64,000 nucleotides of DNA from Thioalkalivibrio sp. ALJ24. GTDB taxonomy: Bacteria > Pseudomonadota > Gammaproteobacteria > Ectothiorhodospirales > Ectothiorhodospiraceae. Shown here one piece after another: positions 36,326 through 45,911 of this stretch. Made by a program: the position numbers and the translations under genes. The stretch covers positions 89,801 to 153,800 of the forward strand of contig NZ_KB898726.1 in NCBI RefSeq assembly GCF_000377785.1. The letters are read 5' to 3'. Each line of letters starts with the position of its first letter. Within the stretch, counting starts at the first letter, position 1. The notes beneath the pieces are model-generated. The model searched no databases. It saw nothing but the letters and a program-made list of their open reading frames with translations, and was not told where the DNA came from.

Positions 36326-37078
36326 CTAGCCCGATCCCTCCGACGGGGAAACCCCCTCCATCCTCGCGACAATGGTGCGCATCGCCTGCGTCGGGTCGGC
36401 AGCCCGCGTGATCGGGCGACCCACCACGATCGCGCTGGCCCCCGCCCGGAGGGCCCGCTCCGGTGTCATCACCCGTTTCTGATCATCCCCTCCGTCGGTC
36501 TCCAGGCGAATGCCCGGCGTCACGAGTCGAGGCTGCGGCCCCAGTTCGCCACGCAGCATCTCCGCCTCGCGCGCCGAACAGACCAGCCCGTCCAGCCCCG
36601 CCTGCTGCACCGCAAGACGCCCCAGGCGCCGCACCTGACCATCCGGGGAATCCTGCACCCCGGTCTCCTCCAGCGTGTTCTGGTCACTGGAGGTCAGCAC
36701 GGTGACGGCCAGCAGTGCGGTGCGTTCGTTCGTCTCGCGCACGGCATCATGCGCGGCGCGCATCATCGCCAGCCCCCCGCTGGCATGCAGATTCACCAGC
36801 CACACGTCCATGCGTGCGGCCGCGCGGCAGGCAGCGGCCACGGTGTTGGGGATGTCGTGGAACTTGAGATCCAGGAAAACGCGGAACCCCAGTGCATGCA
36901 GGCGTTCGACCAGACCCGGACCCGCCACCACGAACAGCTCGAATCCCACCTTGACCGCGCATTGCGCCGGATCCAGTTCGCGCGCAAAGGCCAGCGCGGC
37001 ATCGCCGGAATCGAAGTCCAGGGCCACGATCAGACGTGGCTCCGGGGCCTGACGGGTATCGTCGATGGGGCGTTGCAT
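36326..37078 (-). CDS. pyrF: Orotidine-5'-phosphate decarboxylase
   Basis: PyrF makes UMP from OMP. The 250-residue TIM-barrel protein has the catalytic [12 protein letters not shown] motif with Lys72, plus VTVLTSSDQ and the phosphate loop [12 protein letters not shown]. Its ATG immediately follows the lapB stop codon, as in E. coli where lapA, lapB and pyrF are linked. Confidence 0.95.
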   Translation of the reverse strand: MQRPIDDTRQAPEPRLIVALDFDSGDAALAFARELDPAQCAVKVGFELFVVAGPGLVERLHALGFRVFLDLKFHDIPNTVAAACRAAARMDVWLVNLHASGGLAMMRAAHDAVRETNERTALLAVTVLTSSDQNTLEETGVQDSPDGQVRRLGRLAVQQAGLDGLVCSAREAEMLRGELGPQPRLVTPGIRLETDGGDDQKRVMTPERALRAGASAIVVGRPITRAADPTQAMRTIVARMEGVSPSEGSG

Positions 37079-38305
37079 TCAGGCGTTCTCCTCGCGAATG
37101 AGGGCCGATTCGGCATCCTCTGTGGTCTGATCGATGTCGAAATCCAGCCCGCGCAGGGTATCCCAGCGGCGGCAGCTTGGGCACTGCCAGACATGCCCGC
37201 GCCCCTGATAGCCGCAGTTGGTGCACTGATAGAGATGCTGGCCGCGCAGCTGATCCGACAGGGCCTTCTCGAAGGCGGTGAACTCGCTGACGTAGCTTTG
37301 CACTGCGGGCAGGACCTTCATCCAGCGCACCGCCTCCAGAAGGCCGGAGGTGGGTACCGGTCGCTGCGCCAGGATCGCCCCGAGTTCGTTCAGCGCCCGG
37401 TCCATGCGCCCGGTACGCCGGTACAGCCGCATCAGGGCGATGCGCGCCATGGTCACGGCATGATCTTCGGCCAGGCGGGACAGTATCCGTTCAAGCTGCT
37501 CCAGCCGATGATCGCCAGGCAATTGCTGATGCAGCCGTTCCAGCCGTGGCACCAGCAGAGGCGCCAGCCGCGGGGTGCGGGCGACGGCGTCGGCCCCGTA
37601 ATCGATGGCCTCACGGATACGACCTTCGTGCGCGGCGACCTCGGATTTCAGAAGCAGGGCGCGCGACAGTCCCGGGACCAGGGCCTCGGCCTGCGCCGCA
37701 CGATCCGACGCCTCGGCGACATCATCGCGCTCCAGTGCTTCGGTGGCGAGTTCGCAGTGATAGTGCGCGACCCGCAGCGGTTCCTGCGGCGAGCCTTCGG
37801 CTCGCAGACGATTGCCAACCTCGATCGCCTTTTCCCATTCCCGCTGCGTCTCGTAGACGTGGCGCAGGCCTTCCAGCGCGATCGGGGCCTGGCTGGACGA
37901 GCCCATCAGCTCGCGGAAGACACCCTCGGCACGGTCCAGAACGCCCGCCTGGAGGAAGTCCTGTCCCAGCTCGCACAGCGCCTGGGCCCGTTGCCCGTCG
38001 GTCAGAGCCGGGCGCGCGACCAGATTCTGGTGGATGCGGATCGCCCGTTCCACCTCGCCCCGCCGCCGGAACAGGCGCCCGAGTATCACGTGGGTCTCGA
38101 AGGTCTCGTGATCGACCTCCACCATCTCGATAAAGGTCTGCAGGGCGTCGTCGGTACGATCGTCCAGCAGATAGCGCACCCCCTGGAGATAACGATCCAG
38201 GGCCGGCTCACGGGTCTCTTCTTCTTCGGGGATGCCGCGTCGCGCGGCCCACCACCCACTGGCAGCAGCGACCGGCAACAGCAGCCAGAACCAGTCCTCA
38301 ATCAT
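37079..38305 (-). CDS. lapB: Lipopolysaccharide assembly protein LapB
   Basis: LapB (YciM) is an inner-membrane protein that controls LpxC turnover and LPS assembly. The 408-residue protein has an N-terminal membrane anchor (about residues 5-20), a run of TPR helices, and a C-terminal rubredoxin-type metal site with cysteines in CTNCGYQG and CPSCRRWDTL. It lies 6 bases after lapA. Length is slightly above E. coli LapB (389). Confidence 0.94.
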   Translation of the reverse strand: MIEDWFWLLLPVAAASGWWAARRGIPEEEETREPALDRYLQGVRYLLDDRTDDALQTFIEMVEVDHETFETHVILGRLFRRRGEVERAIRIHQNLVARPALTDGQRAQALCELGQDFLQAGVLDRAEGVFRELMGSSSQAPIALEGLRHVYETQREWEKAIEVGNRLRAEGSPQEPLRVAHYHCELATEALERDDVAEASDRAAQAEALVPGLSRALLLKSEVAAHEGRIREAIDYGADAVARTPRLAPLLVPRLERLHQQLPGDHRLEQLERILSRLAEDHAVTMARIALMRLYRRTGRMDRALNELGAILAQRPVPTSGLLEAVRWMKVLPAVQSYVSEFTAFEKALSDQLRGQHLYQCTNCGYQGRGHVWQCPSCRRWDTLRGLDFDIDQTTEDAESALIREENA

Positions 38306-38311
38306 TCCGGT

Positions 38312-38629
38312 TCAGTAGAAGTCCCGCATGGGTGCGGTCCGCATCTGTTCGACCTCGACGCGCAGCGAACGATTCTCTTCGCGCAACCGATCAATCTTTT
38401 GCTGAAGCCGCCGCAGGCGCAGCATGAAGATCAGTGCCGCCAGGAGCACGCCCATCAGGGCGCTGATACCCAGCAGCACAATCAGGGGGGCCTCGATCGT
38501 GAGGCCAGGAAGATGAAGGGTGGCGGCGCCCTCGTTGAACACCACCAGGATCCCGACCATGGAAGACACCACGATCAGGATCGTGAATGCGACCCAGTGC
38601 CGCAGCCGGGACTTTCCGCGCTCGGCCAT
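38312..38629 (-). CDS. lapA: LapA family inner-membrane protein
   Basis: A 105-residue protein with two membrane helices (about residues 12-32 and 47-70) and a C-terminal coiled coil (LRRLQQKIDRLREENRSLR). It is the usual partner gene of lapB, in the order ihfB-lapA-lapB-pyrF seen in gammaproteobacteria. Confidence 0.88.
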   Translation of the reverse strand: MAERGKSRLRHWVAFTILIVVSSMVGILVVFNEGAATLHLPGLTIEAPLIVLLGISALMGVLLAALIFMLRLRRLQQKIDRLREENRSLRVEVEQMRTAPMRDFY

Positions 38630-38644
38630 ATGGTCGCCTCCGCC

Positions 38645-38941
38645 TCAGGATTCCCGCTCTGCGCCGTCGTTGACGCGTTCCCGCAGTTCCTTGCCGGGCT
38701 TGAAGTGGGGGACGTACTTGCCGGGCAGGGCCACGCCCTCACCGGTCTTCGGATTGCGCCCCATGCGCGGCGGACGAAAATGCAGCGCAAAACTGCCGAA
38801 ACCCCGTATCTCCACCCGTTCCCCGCTCGCCAGAGCCTGGCTCATCCGCTCCAGCAGCGCCTTGACGCTCAGTTCCACGTCACGCGGCGGCAGGTGCGGC
38901 GACTTGCGGGCAAGACTTTCGATCAATTCCGATTTGGTCAT
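38645..38941 (-). CDS. ihfB: Integration host factor subunit beta
   Basis: IHF-beta pairs with IHF-alpha to bend DNA sharply. The 98-residue protein has the HU/IHF fold with [14 protein letters not shown] at the start and [23 protein letters not shown] carrying the intercalating proline. It follows rpsA after a terminator, so it is probably transcribed partly on its own. Confidence 0.96.
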   Translation of the reverse strand: MTKSELIESLARKSPHLPPRDVELSVKALLERMSQALASGERVEIRGFGSFALHFRPPRMGRNPKTGEGVALPGKYVPHFKPGKELRERVNDGAERES

Positions 38942-38971
38942 CTGGCACTCGCGGACAGGGGGTGAAAAGAC

Positions 38972-39012
38972 AAAAAAAGGCCCGCACCCGCAGCGAATCC
39001 GCGGATGCGGGC
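38972..39012 (-). terminator. Intrinsic terminator after rpsA
   Basis: On the minus strand GCCCGCATCCGC pairs with GCGGGTGCGGGC with one mismatch around a 9-base loop, then CC and seven T residues. It sits 13 bases past the rpsA stop codon and 30 bases before ihfB. Confidence 0.82.
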
Positions 39013-39025
39013 GATGGAACGGGGC

Positions 39026-40696
39026 TTAGTCGTTCTTGCCCATCTGTTCCTTCAGCAGATCGCCCAACGAAGTGGTGGCACCGCCACCCTGCCCGTACTC
39101 GGACACGGCTTCGGCCTCCTCGGCGCGGTCCTTGGCCTTGATCGACAGGCTGATCGCGCGGGTCTTCTTGTCCACGCCCATGAACTTGGCCTCGACCTCG
39201 TCGCCCACGTTGAGCACGGTGCGCGCGTCTTCCACGCGATCCTGCGAGATGTCGGCGGCCCGCAGAATGCCGTCGATGCCGTCGGCCAGCTCGATCACCG
39301 CGGCCTTGGCGTCGACCTCCTTGACCGTGCCCTTCACGATGCTGCCCTTGCTGTGCTCGGCCACGAAGTTGGCGAACGGGTCGCGGTCCAGCTGCTTCAG
39401 GCCCAGGGAGATGCGCTCGCGCTCCGGATCCACGGACAGGACCACGGCCTCGACCTCGTCACCCTTCTTGAAGTTGCGGATGGCCTCTTCGCCCGACTCG
39501 CTCCAGGACAGATCCGACAGGTGGATCAGGCCGTCGATGCCGCCTTCCAGGCCCACGAACACGCCGAAATCGGTGATCGACTTGATCTGGCCACGGACCT
39601 TCTCGCCACGGTTGTGGTTGGCGGCGAAGTCGTCCCACGGGTTGGACTGGCACTGCTTCATGCCCAGCGAGATGCGGCGGCGCTCTTCGTCCAAGTCCAG
39701 GATCATCACCTCGACCTCGTCGCCGATGGCCACGACCTTGCCCGGGTTCACGTTCTTGTTGGTCCAGTCCATTTCGGAGACGTGCACCAGACCTTCCACG
39801 CCGTCTTCGATCTCGACGAAGCAGCCGTAGTCGGTGATGTTGGTGACCTTGCCGAAGATGCGGGTGCCGGTCGGGTAACGGCGGGTGATGTTCTCCCACG
39901 GATCCTCGCCCAGCTGCTTCAGGCCCAGCGAGACACGCATGCGCTCGCGGTCGAACTTGAGCACCTTGACTTCGACTTCCTGGCCGATTTCAACGACATC
40001 GGACGGATGCTTGACGCGCTTCCAGGCCATGTCGGTGATGTGCAGCAGGCCGTCGATGCCGCCCAGATCCAGGAACGCACCGTAGTCGGTCAGGTTCTTG
40101 ACGATACCCTTCACGACCGCGCCTTCCTGCAGGTTCTTCAGCAGTTCTTCGCGCTCGGCGCTGTATTCCTGCTCGACCACGGCGCGGCGCGAGACAACGA
40201 CGTTGTTGCGGCGGCGATCCAGCTTGATCAGCTTGAATTCCAGTTCCTTGCCTTCCAGATACGCGGTATCGCGCACCGGACGGACATCCACGAGTGAACC
40301 TGGCAGGAACGCACGGATGTCGCCCAGTTCGACGGTGTAGCCGCCCTTGACCTTGCCGGAAATCTTGCCGGTGACGTATTCCTCGTCTTCCATCGCCCGT
40401 TCGAGGCGATCCCAGGCCTTGGCACGCTTGGCCTTCTCGCGAGACATGCGGGTCTCGCCGAAGCCGTCTTCCGGGGTTTCCAGGGCAACTTCCACGACAT
40501 CGCCGACGGCGACCTCCAGTTCCCCTTCGTCGTTCATGAACTGCTCGGTGGGGATGACCCCCTCGGACTTCAGGCCCGCGTTCACCACGACGACTTCCGG
40601 GTTCACCTCAATGACGGTGGCACTGAGGATGGCACCCGGCTGCATCTGGGTGTAGGCCATGCTCTCTTCGAGCAGTTGCGCGAAACTTTCACTCAT
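39026..40696 (-). CDS. rpsA: 30S ribosomal protein S1
   Basis: S1 brings mRNA to the 30S subunit. The 556-residue protein has six S1 RNA-binding repeats, seen from recurring motifs such as [42 protein letters not shown] and [21 protein letters not shown]. Length equals the E. coli protein (557). The leader is AT-rich and has only a weak purine box (CAGG) about 11 bases before the ATG. This is also known for E. coli rpsA, which represses its own translation. Confidence 0.97.
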   Translation of the reverse strand: MSESFAQLLEESMAYTQMQPGAILSATVIEVNPEVVVVNAGLKSEGVIPTEQFMNDEGELEVAVGDVVEVALETPEDGFGETRMSREKAKRAKAWDRLERAMEDEEYVTGKISGKVKGGYTVELGDIRAFLPGSLVDVRPVRDTAYLEGKELEFKLIKLDRRRNNVVVSRRAVVEQEYSAEREELLKNLQEGAVVKGIVKNLTDYGAFLDLGGIDGLLHITDMAWKRVKHPSDVVEIGQEVEVKVLKFDRERMRVSLGLKQLGEDPWENITRRYPTGTRIFGKVTNITDYGCFVEIEDGVEGLVHVSEMDWTNKNVNPGKVVAIGDEVEVMILDLDEERRRISLGMKQCQSNPWDDFAANHNRGEKVRGQIKSITDFGVFVGLEGGIDGLIHLSDLSWSESGEEAIRNFKKGDEVEAVVLSVDPERERISLGLKQLDRDPFANFVAEHSKGSIVKGTVKEVDAKAAVIELADGIDGILRAADISQDRVEDARTVLNVGDEVEAKFMGVDKKTRAISLSIKAKDRAEEAEAVSEYGQGGGATTSLGDLLKEQMGKND

Positions 40697-40740
40697 GGAT
40701 TTAAAAACCTGTTAAATTAAATGCGGTTACAGAAAGTTCC

Positions 40741-40754
40741 TGAAACCGGTTTCA
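40741..40754. repeat. 14-base palindrome at the end of cmk
   Basis: TGAAACCGGTTTCA is a perfect palindrome whose left side on the minus strand is the cmk stop codon. It starts the 55-base cmk-rpsA gap and may be a short hairpin or a binding site ahead of rpsA. Confidence 0.35.
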
Positions 40755-41477
40755 AGTGTTTTCGATCCCGCTGCCCGGGGTTTCGTCGGCAGGGGGGCGG
40801 TCTTCCGGGAGTACGTCCCGGAGGCGCTCCAGGATGAGATCGACCACGGTGACGATGTCCAGATCCGTCGTATCCAGGACCCAGGCATCCTCGGCCGGCT
40901 TGAGCGGCGCCACACTGCGTTCGCGGTCGCGGCGGTCGCGTTCTTCCATCTCTTCCCGAAGGTCGTCAAGGTTAGCACTAAGTCCTTGTTCCAGCAACTG
41001 CAGTTGACGCCGGCGCGCGCGCTCCGCGGCGCTGGCGTCGAGGAAGATCTTGAGGTCCGCGTCGGGAAACACCACGGTACCCATGTCGCGGCCGTCGGCG
41101 ACCAGCCCCGGCGGTACCGCGAAATCGCGCTGGCGCTGCAGCAGCGCGTTGCGCACCGCCGGTATCGCGGCGGCGCGCGAGGCATCGTTGCCCGCCTGTT
41201 CGGTGCGCAGGGCCTCGTTTACCACTTCGCCATCCAGCAGCGTGGTGACGCGGGTCGCGTCGCGATCCACCTCGAAGCGTACGTCCAGGGCCTCGGCCAG
41301 GGCCGGCACGGCCGCGGCGTCATCGGGTTCCACGCCCTGCTTACGGGCGGCCAGACCGACCAGGCGATACAGCGCGCCGCTGTCCAGCAGGTGCCAGCCC
41401 ATGGCCGCGGCGATCCGCATGCAGACCGTGCCCTTGCCGGCACCGCCCGGCCCGTCGATCGTCAGTACCGGGGTCAT
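40752..41477 (-). CDS. cmk: Cytidylate kinase
   Basis: Cmk phosphorylates CMP and dCMP. The 241-residue protein begins MTPVLTIDGPGGAGKGT with the P-loop at residues 9-17, then LLDSGALYRLV and the VADGRDMGTVVFPDAD segment that binds the base. Its ATG overlaps the aroA stop codon by 4 bases. The aroA-cmk-rpsA-ihfB order is standard in gammaproteobacteria. Confidence 0.96.
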   Translation of the reverse strand: MTPVLTIDGPGGAGKGTVCMRIAAAMGWHLLDSGALYRLVGLAARKQGVEPDDAAAVPALAEALDVRFEVDRDATRVTTLLDGEVVNEALRTEQAGNDASRAAAIPAVRNALLQRQRDFAVPPGLVADGRDMGTVVFPDADLKIFLDASAAERARRRQLQLLEQGLSANLDDLREEMEERDRRDRERSVAPLKPAEDAWVLDTTDLDIVTVVDLILERLRDVLPEDRPPADETPGSGIENT

Positions 41478-42778
41478 CGGGCCTCCAGCTGCAGTCCGTT
41501 CTGCCGTGCGAGGTCGGCGAAATCGGGGAACGAGGTCGCTACGTTACGGCAGTCGTGAATGGTGACGGGTGCATCGGCGCGCAGCCCCGCCATGGCGAAG
41601 GCCATCGCGATGCGATGATCCCCGTGACTCTGGATCTCGCCGCCATGGAAGCCGTCGCCTCCCTGGATGCGGATCCCGTCGGGGCGTACCTCGCATTCGA
41701 CGCCCAGCGCCTGGAGGCCGTCGGCCATCACCTGGATGCGGTCGCTCTCCTTGACCCGCAGCTCCTCGGCCCCGGTCAGAACGGTCTCGCCGTGGGCGCA
41801 GGCGGCCGCGATGAAGATCGCCGGAAACTCGTCGATCGCCAGCGGCACCAGATCCTCCGGGATCTCGATGCCGCGCAGTTCGTGCGAAAGCACCTCGACA
41901 TCGGCCACCGGCTCGCCACTGACCTCGCGCAGGTCCAGCAGACGGATATCCGCGCCCATGCGGCGCAGGATCTCGATCACGCCGGTCCGGGTCGGATTGA
42001 CCCCCACATGCCGCAGGACCACGTGGGAACCCGGGGCGATGGACGCGCCCACCATGAAGAAGGCCGCCGACGAGATGTCCGCCGGGACGTCCACGCGCCC
42101 GCCGTTCAGCTGTCCGCCGCCCGCCACGCAGGCCGTGGCCCCGTCGCGCTCCACCTGCAGGCCGAAGCCCTCCAGCATGCGCTCGGTGTGGTCGCGCGTG
42201 GGTGCAGGTTCGGTCACGCAGGTCTGTCCCTCGGCCCACAGGCCGGCCAGCAGCAGTGCGGACTTGACCTGGGCGGAGGCCACCTCCAGCGCGTATTGCG
42301 TGCCCTGCAGCGGCTGCCCGCCGCGCACCCGCAGGGGCGGGGTGCCACCCTCGGCGGTGTCGATCCGCGCACCCATGCGCGCGAGCGGCTCGGTCACCCG
42401 GCGCATCGGCCGGCGGGACAGCGACGCATCGCCGGTCAGTTCGCTGTCGAATGCCTGGCCCGCGAGCACCCCGCACAGCAGGCGCATCGCGGTACCCGAG
42501 TTGCCCATGTCCAGCGGGCCCTCCGGGGCGCGCAGCCCGTGCATGCCGACGCCCTCGATGACCACCTCGCCGGGGCCTTCGCGACGAATGGGAACCCCCA
42601 TCGCGCGGAACGCCTCCAGGGTCGCCAGGCAGTCCTCGCCTTCGAGAAAGCCGGTCACGTGGGTCGTGCCCTCGGCCAGCGCCCCCAGCATGATCGCCCG
42701 ATGCGAGATCGACTTGTCGCCGGCCACGCGCAGGGTCCCGCTGAGGACGCCACCGGGTTGAACGGTCAGGGTATCCAT
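41474..42778 (-). CDS. aroA: 3-phosphoshikimate 1-carboxyvinyltransferase (EPSP synthase)
   Basis: AroA joins shikimate-3-phosphate and phosphoenolpyruvate, the sixth shikimate step and the glyphosate target. The 434-residue protein has the AGDKSISHRAIML active-site start, LDMGNSGTAMRLL and the RVKESDRI loop. The ATG at 42778 (MDTLTVQPGG) is preceded by GGATACC and lies 4 bases past the tyrA stop; a longer frame would overlap tyrA. Confidence 0.95.
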   Translation of the reverse strand: MDTLTVQPGGVLSGTLRVAGDKSISHRAIMLGALAEGTTHVTGFLEGEDCLATLEAFRAMGVPIRREGPGEVVIEGVGMHGLRAPEGPLDMGNSGTAMRLLCGVLAGQAFDSELTGDASLSRRPMRRVTEPLARMGARIDTAEGGTPPLRVRGGQPLQGTQYALEVASAQVKSALLLAGLWAEGQTCVTEPAPTRDHTERMLEGFGLQVERDGATACVAGGGQLNGGRVDVPADISSAAFFMVGASIAPGSHVVLRHVGVNPTRTGVIEILRRMGADIRLLDLREVSGEPVADVEVLSHELRGIEIPEDLVPLAIDEFPAIFIAAACAHGETVLTGAEELRVKESDRIQVMADGLQALGVECEVRPDGIRIQGGDGFHGGEIQSHGDHRIAMAFAMAGLRADAPVTIHDCRNVATSFPDFADLARQNGLQLEAR

Positions 42779-42782
42779 GGGT

Positions 42783-43664
42783 TCAGGTATCCAGTTGAGC
42801 TCTGGCGGGATCACAGAAACGATCCCTCGTGGTCTTGGCATGGGTGAATTCGCGTTCCAGGGCCTGTGCATCGCCCTGTTCGATCGCCCGGCGCAGGGCC
42901 TCCAGATCGGTCTGATAGCGCTCGATCACCTCCAGGATCGCCGGGCCGTTGGCGAGACAAATGTCGCGCCAGACCACCGGGTCGCTGGACGCGATACGGG
43001 TGAAGTCACGAAAGCCGCCGGCGGCATAATGAAAGATCTCGTCGCGGTCGCTCATCTTCGACAGCGAGGCCACCAGCGAGAATGCCAGCACATGCGGCAG
43101 ATGGCTGGTCGCGGCCAGCACGTGATCGTGGTGCGCCGGCGTCATGAACTCCACGCGCGCGCCGGTGGCCTGCCACATCTCCGTAACCCGGTTGGTGGCC
43201 ATCACGCTGGTGGCATCCGCTGGCGTCAGGATCACCAGCCGTTCGCGAAACAGCGAGGGAAAGGCCGCCGCCACCCCGCTCTGCTCGGTGCCGGCAATCG
43301 GGTGGCCGGGCACGAACTGCCGCGGCACCTCGCCGATGCCCCGCGTCAGCGCGTCCAGCACCGCCTGCTTGCTGCTTCCCACATCGGTCAGCGGCGCATC
43401 CTCCGGCCAGACATCGGCGAGCGACGCGGCCAGACCCTCCATCGCCCCCAGCGGCACGGCCAGCACCCCCATGTCCGCGCCGCAGGCGGCCTCGGCCGGA
43501 TCGGTGGTCCATTCGTCGATCACGCCCAGCTGCTCGGCCTCGCGCAGGTTGTCGGCGTTGCGCGAGCAGCCGACGATGCGCCCGACCACCCCGGCCTCGC
43601 GCAGGGCCAGGGCCAGCGACCCGCCGATCAGGCCCACCCCGAAGATGACCAGCCGGTCAATCAC
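42783..43664 (-). CDS. tyrA: Prephenate/arogenate dehydrogenase
   Basis: This enzyme oxidises prephenate (or arogenate) on the way to tyrosine. The 293-residue protein starts with the nucleotide-binding motif FGVGLIGGSLALAL, then has DVGSSKQAVLDAL and the catalytic-histidine segment GHPIAGTEQSGV. There is no chorismate mutase domain, unlike enteric TyrA; that activity is in PheA here. It overlaps hisC by 4 bases. Confidence 0.93.
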   Translation of the reverse strand: MIDRLVIFGVGLIGGSLALALREAGVVGRIVGCSRNADNLREAEQLGVIDEWTTDPAEAACGADMGVLAVPLGAMEGLAASLADVWPEDAPLTDVGSSKQAVLDALTRGIGEVPRQFVPGHPIAGTEQSGVAAAFPSLFRERLVILTPADATSVMATNRVTEMWQATGARVEFMTPAHHDHVLAATSHLPHVLAFSLVASLSKMSDRDEIFHYAAGGFRDFTRIASSDPVVWRDICLANGPAILEVIERYQTDLEALRRAIEQGDAQALEREFTHAKTTRDRFCDPARAQLDT

Positions 43665-44812
43665 GCCAGCGCCTCGCGCAGGGCCGCCAGGAAGCGGTCG
43701 TTGTCCTCCGTGGTGGAAACCGTCACCCGCAGGTGGCGCGGCAGGCCATAGTTCTCCACCGGGCGGGCGATCACGCCCTGGCGTTGCAGCCGGTCATGCA
43801 CCGCATGGACGTCCGTTCCGGTATCGAAGGTGACGAAATTGCCGACCGACGGGATCACCCGCAGGCCCATGGCTCTCAGCTCCCGGTCCAGCTGCACCAG
43901 ACCCTCGCGGTTGACCGCCACCGAGCGCCGGATATGCGCCTCGTCCTGCAAGGCCGCCAGACCGGCCGCCTGGGCTACGGCATTCGTGTTGAACGGCTGG
44001 CGCACGCGGTTGAGCATGTCGGCCACCGGCGCCGAACTCACCGCATAGCCCAGACGCAGCCCGGCCAGCCCCTGGATCTTGGAAAAGGTCCGGGTCACGA
44101 CGACGTTGGGGTAGCGTTCCAGCCAGTGCGTGGCATCCGGATAGCCGTCTTCTTCCACGTACTCGGCGTAGGCCTCGTCGATCACCACCAGGGTCTGCGG
44201 CGGCATCGCCGCGACGAAGGCCTCCAGTGCCTGTGCATCCACCCAGGTGCCGGTCGGATTGTTGGGGTTCGCCACGAACACCACCGCGGTGTCGTCATCC
44301 ACCCGGGCGCGCATCGCGTCCAGGTCATGGCCGAACGGCTGGCGGGCATCATCCGCTGCCAGGGCCGGCACCACGCGCGCCTCGGCCCCGGTGGCCTGCG
44401 TCACCAGCGGATAAACCGCGAAGGCATGGGCCGAAAATACCGAGGCCCGCCCCGGCGCCAGCCAGGTCCGCGCGATTAGCTCCAGCACCTCGTTGGAGCC
44501 ATTGCCCAGGGTGATCTGTGCCGGATCCACGCCGTGTCGGGCGGCCAGGGCCGCCTTCAGCTCGAACCCGTTGCCGTCGGGATAAACATGGGCCTCGCCC
44601 AGCATGTTCCGTGCGGCCTCCACCGCACGCGGCGAAGGCCCCAGCGGGTTCTCGTTGGACGCGAGCTTGGTCGCCTCGCGGATGCCCAGCTCGCGCTCCA
44701 GTTCGGCCACCGGCTTGCCCGGCTGATAGGGCTGCAGCCCCTGCACGCCGGATACGGCCCGGTCCGCCGGACCCGCAGCGCTGGCCGGAGTTACGGAAGG
44801 ATTGGTTGCCAT
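43661..44812 (-). CDS. hisC: Histidinol-phosphate/aromatic aminotransferase
   Basis: A 383-residue class I PLP enzyme of the HisC family, with SNENPLGPSP, NPNNPTGTWV and the PLP lysine in RTFSKIQGLAGLRLGY. Its place between pheA and tyrA suggests that it mainly aminates phenylpyruvate and hydroxyphenylpyruvate (or prephenate), as proposed for the second HisC copies in pseudomonads. A role in histidine synthesis remains possible. Confidence 0.9.
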   Translation of the reverse strand: MATNPSVTPASAAGPADRAVSGVQGLQPYQPGKPVAELERELGIREATKLASNENPLGPSPRAVEAARNMLGEAHVYPDGNGFELKAALAARHGVDPAQITLGNGSNEVLELIARTWLAPGRASVFSAHAFAVYPLVTQATGAEARVVPALAADDARQPFGHDLDAMRARVDDDTAVVFVANPNNPTGTWVDAQALEAFVAAMPPQTLVVIDEAYAEYVEEDGYPDATHWLERYPNVVVTRTFSKIQGLAGLRLGYAVSSAPVADMLNRVRQPFNTNAVAQAAGLAALQDEAHIRRSVAVNREGLVQLDRELRAMGLRVIPSVGNFVTFDTGTDVHAVHDRLQRQGVIARPVENYGLPRHLRVTVSTTEDNDRFLAALREALA

Positions 44813-44822
44813 GGATGCCTCT

Positions 44823-45908
44823 TCAGGTTGCGGCGCGGGGATAACTGCCCAGGACCTTCACTGTGTCGGCGGTCTCTCTCAGCTGCTCCAGACACCCGGC
44901 GATTTCCGGGTCTTCCTGGTGCCCGAGGAGATCGAGGAAGAAAACATAGGTCCACTGCACACAGCGCGAGGGGCGCGATTCGATGCGCGTGAGGCTGATG
45001 CCGGCCTCCGCGATCGGTTTCAGCAGCGCATACAGCGACCCCGGCCGGTTGGCCGTGCTCAGCATGATCGAGGTCCGGTCCTCCCCGCTGGGCCCCGCGG
45101 CCGTGGTGCCGATGATCATGAAGCGCGTGGTGTTGTCCGCGCGGTCTTCCACGTGCTCCACCTGGATCGGCACCTCGAAATGCTCCGCAGCCACCCGCGA
45201 CGCGATCGCGGCCACGCTGGCATCGCCGGACGCCAGTTCCGCCGCACGCGCGTTGCTGGCCACCGGATGACGCTCGGCGTCCGGCAGCCAGGTGTCCAGC
45301 CATTCGCGGCACTGCGCCAGCGCCTGGGTATGGGCCAGCACCCGGCGGATGCTGCCGAGCTCGCCAGTATGCGAAAGCAGGTGGTGGTGCACCGGCATCA
45401 CGACCTCGCCGCAGATCTGCAGCGACGAGTCCATGAAGCAGTCCACCGTATGAGTCACTACCCCTTCGGAGCTGTTTTCGATGGGAACCACACCAAACTG
45501 CGCGCGCCCGGTCTCCACCGCACCGAACACGGCGTCGATGGAGGCCAGCGGCGTGGTCGTGACCGCATGACCGAAATGCTTGCGCGCGGCCAGATGGGTA
45601 AAGGTCCCCTCCGGTCCAAGATAGGCCACCGTCAGCGGATGCTCCAGGGCCAGGCATTCGGACATGATCTCGCGGAACAGCCGCACCACCACATCGTCGT
45701 CCAGCGGCCCCGGGTTCTCCGCCCGAACCCTGCGCAGGATCTCGGCCTCGCGCTCCGGCCGATAGAAGACAGGCTCTTCCCCGTTCTCGCGCTTGACTCG
45801 TGCGACCGACTCGGCGCAGCGCGCCCGCTCGCTCAGCAGGGCGAGCAGTTCCCCGTCAATGGCATCGATCCGCGCGCGCAGCGACGCGAGGGACTCCCCT
45901 TCGCTCAC
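44823..45908 (-). CDS. pheA: Bifunctional chorismate mutase/prephenate dehydratase (P-protein)
   Basis: This 361-residue protein makes phenylpyruvate from chorismate. Residues about 1-90 form the AroQ chorismate mutase helix bundle (LRARIDAIDGELLALLSERA). The prephenate dehydratase domain follows from VAYLGPEGTFTHLAA, with VPIENSSEGVVTHT. The C-terminal ACT domain includes LTRIESRPSR, the phenylalanine-binding motif, so feedback inhibition is expected. It starts 3 bases after the serA stop codon. Confidence 0.95.
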   Translation of the reverse strand: MSEGESLASLRARIDAIDGELLALLSERARCAESVARVKRENGEEPVFYRPEREAEILRRVRAENPGPLDDDVVVRLFREIMSECLALEHPLTVAYLGPEGTFTHLAARKHFGHAVTTTPLASIDAVFGAVETGRAQFGVVPIENSSEGVVTHTVDCFMDSSLQICGEVVMPVHHHLLSHTGELGSIRRVLAHTQALAQCREWLDTWLPDAERHPVASNARAAELASGDASVAAIASRVAAEHFEVPIQVEHVEDRADNTTRFMIIGTTAAGPSGEDRTSIMLSTANRPGSLYALLKPIAEAGISLTRIESRPSRCVQWTYVFFLDLLGHQEDPEIAGCLEQLRETADTVKVLGSYPRAAT

Positions 45909-45911
45909 GGC

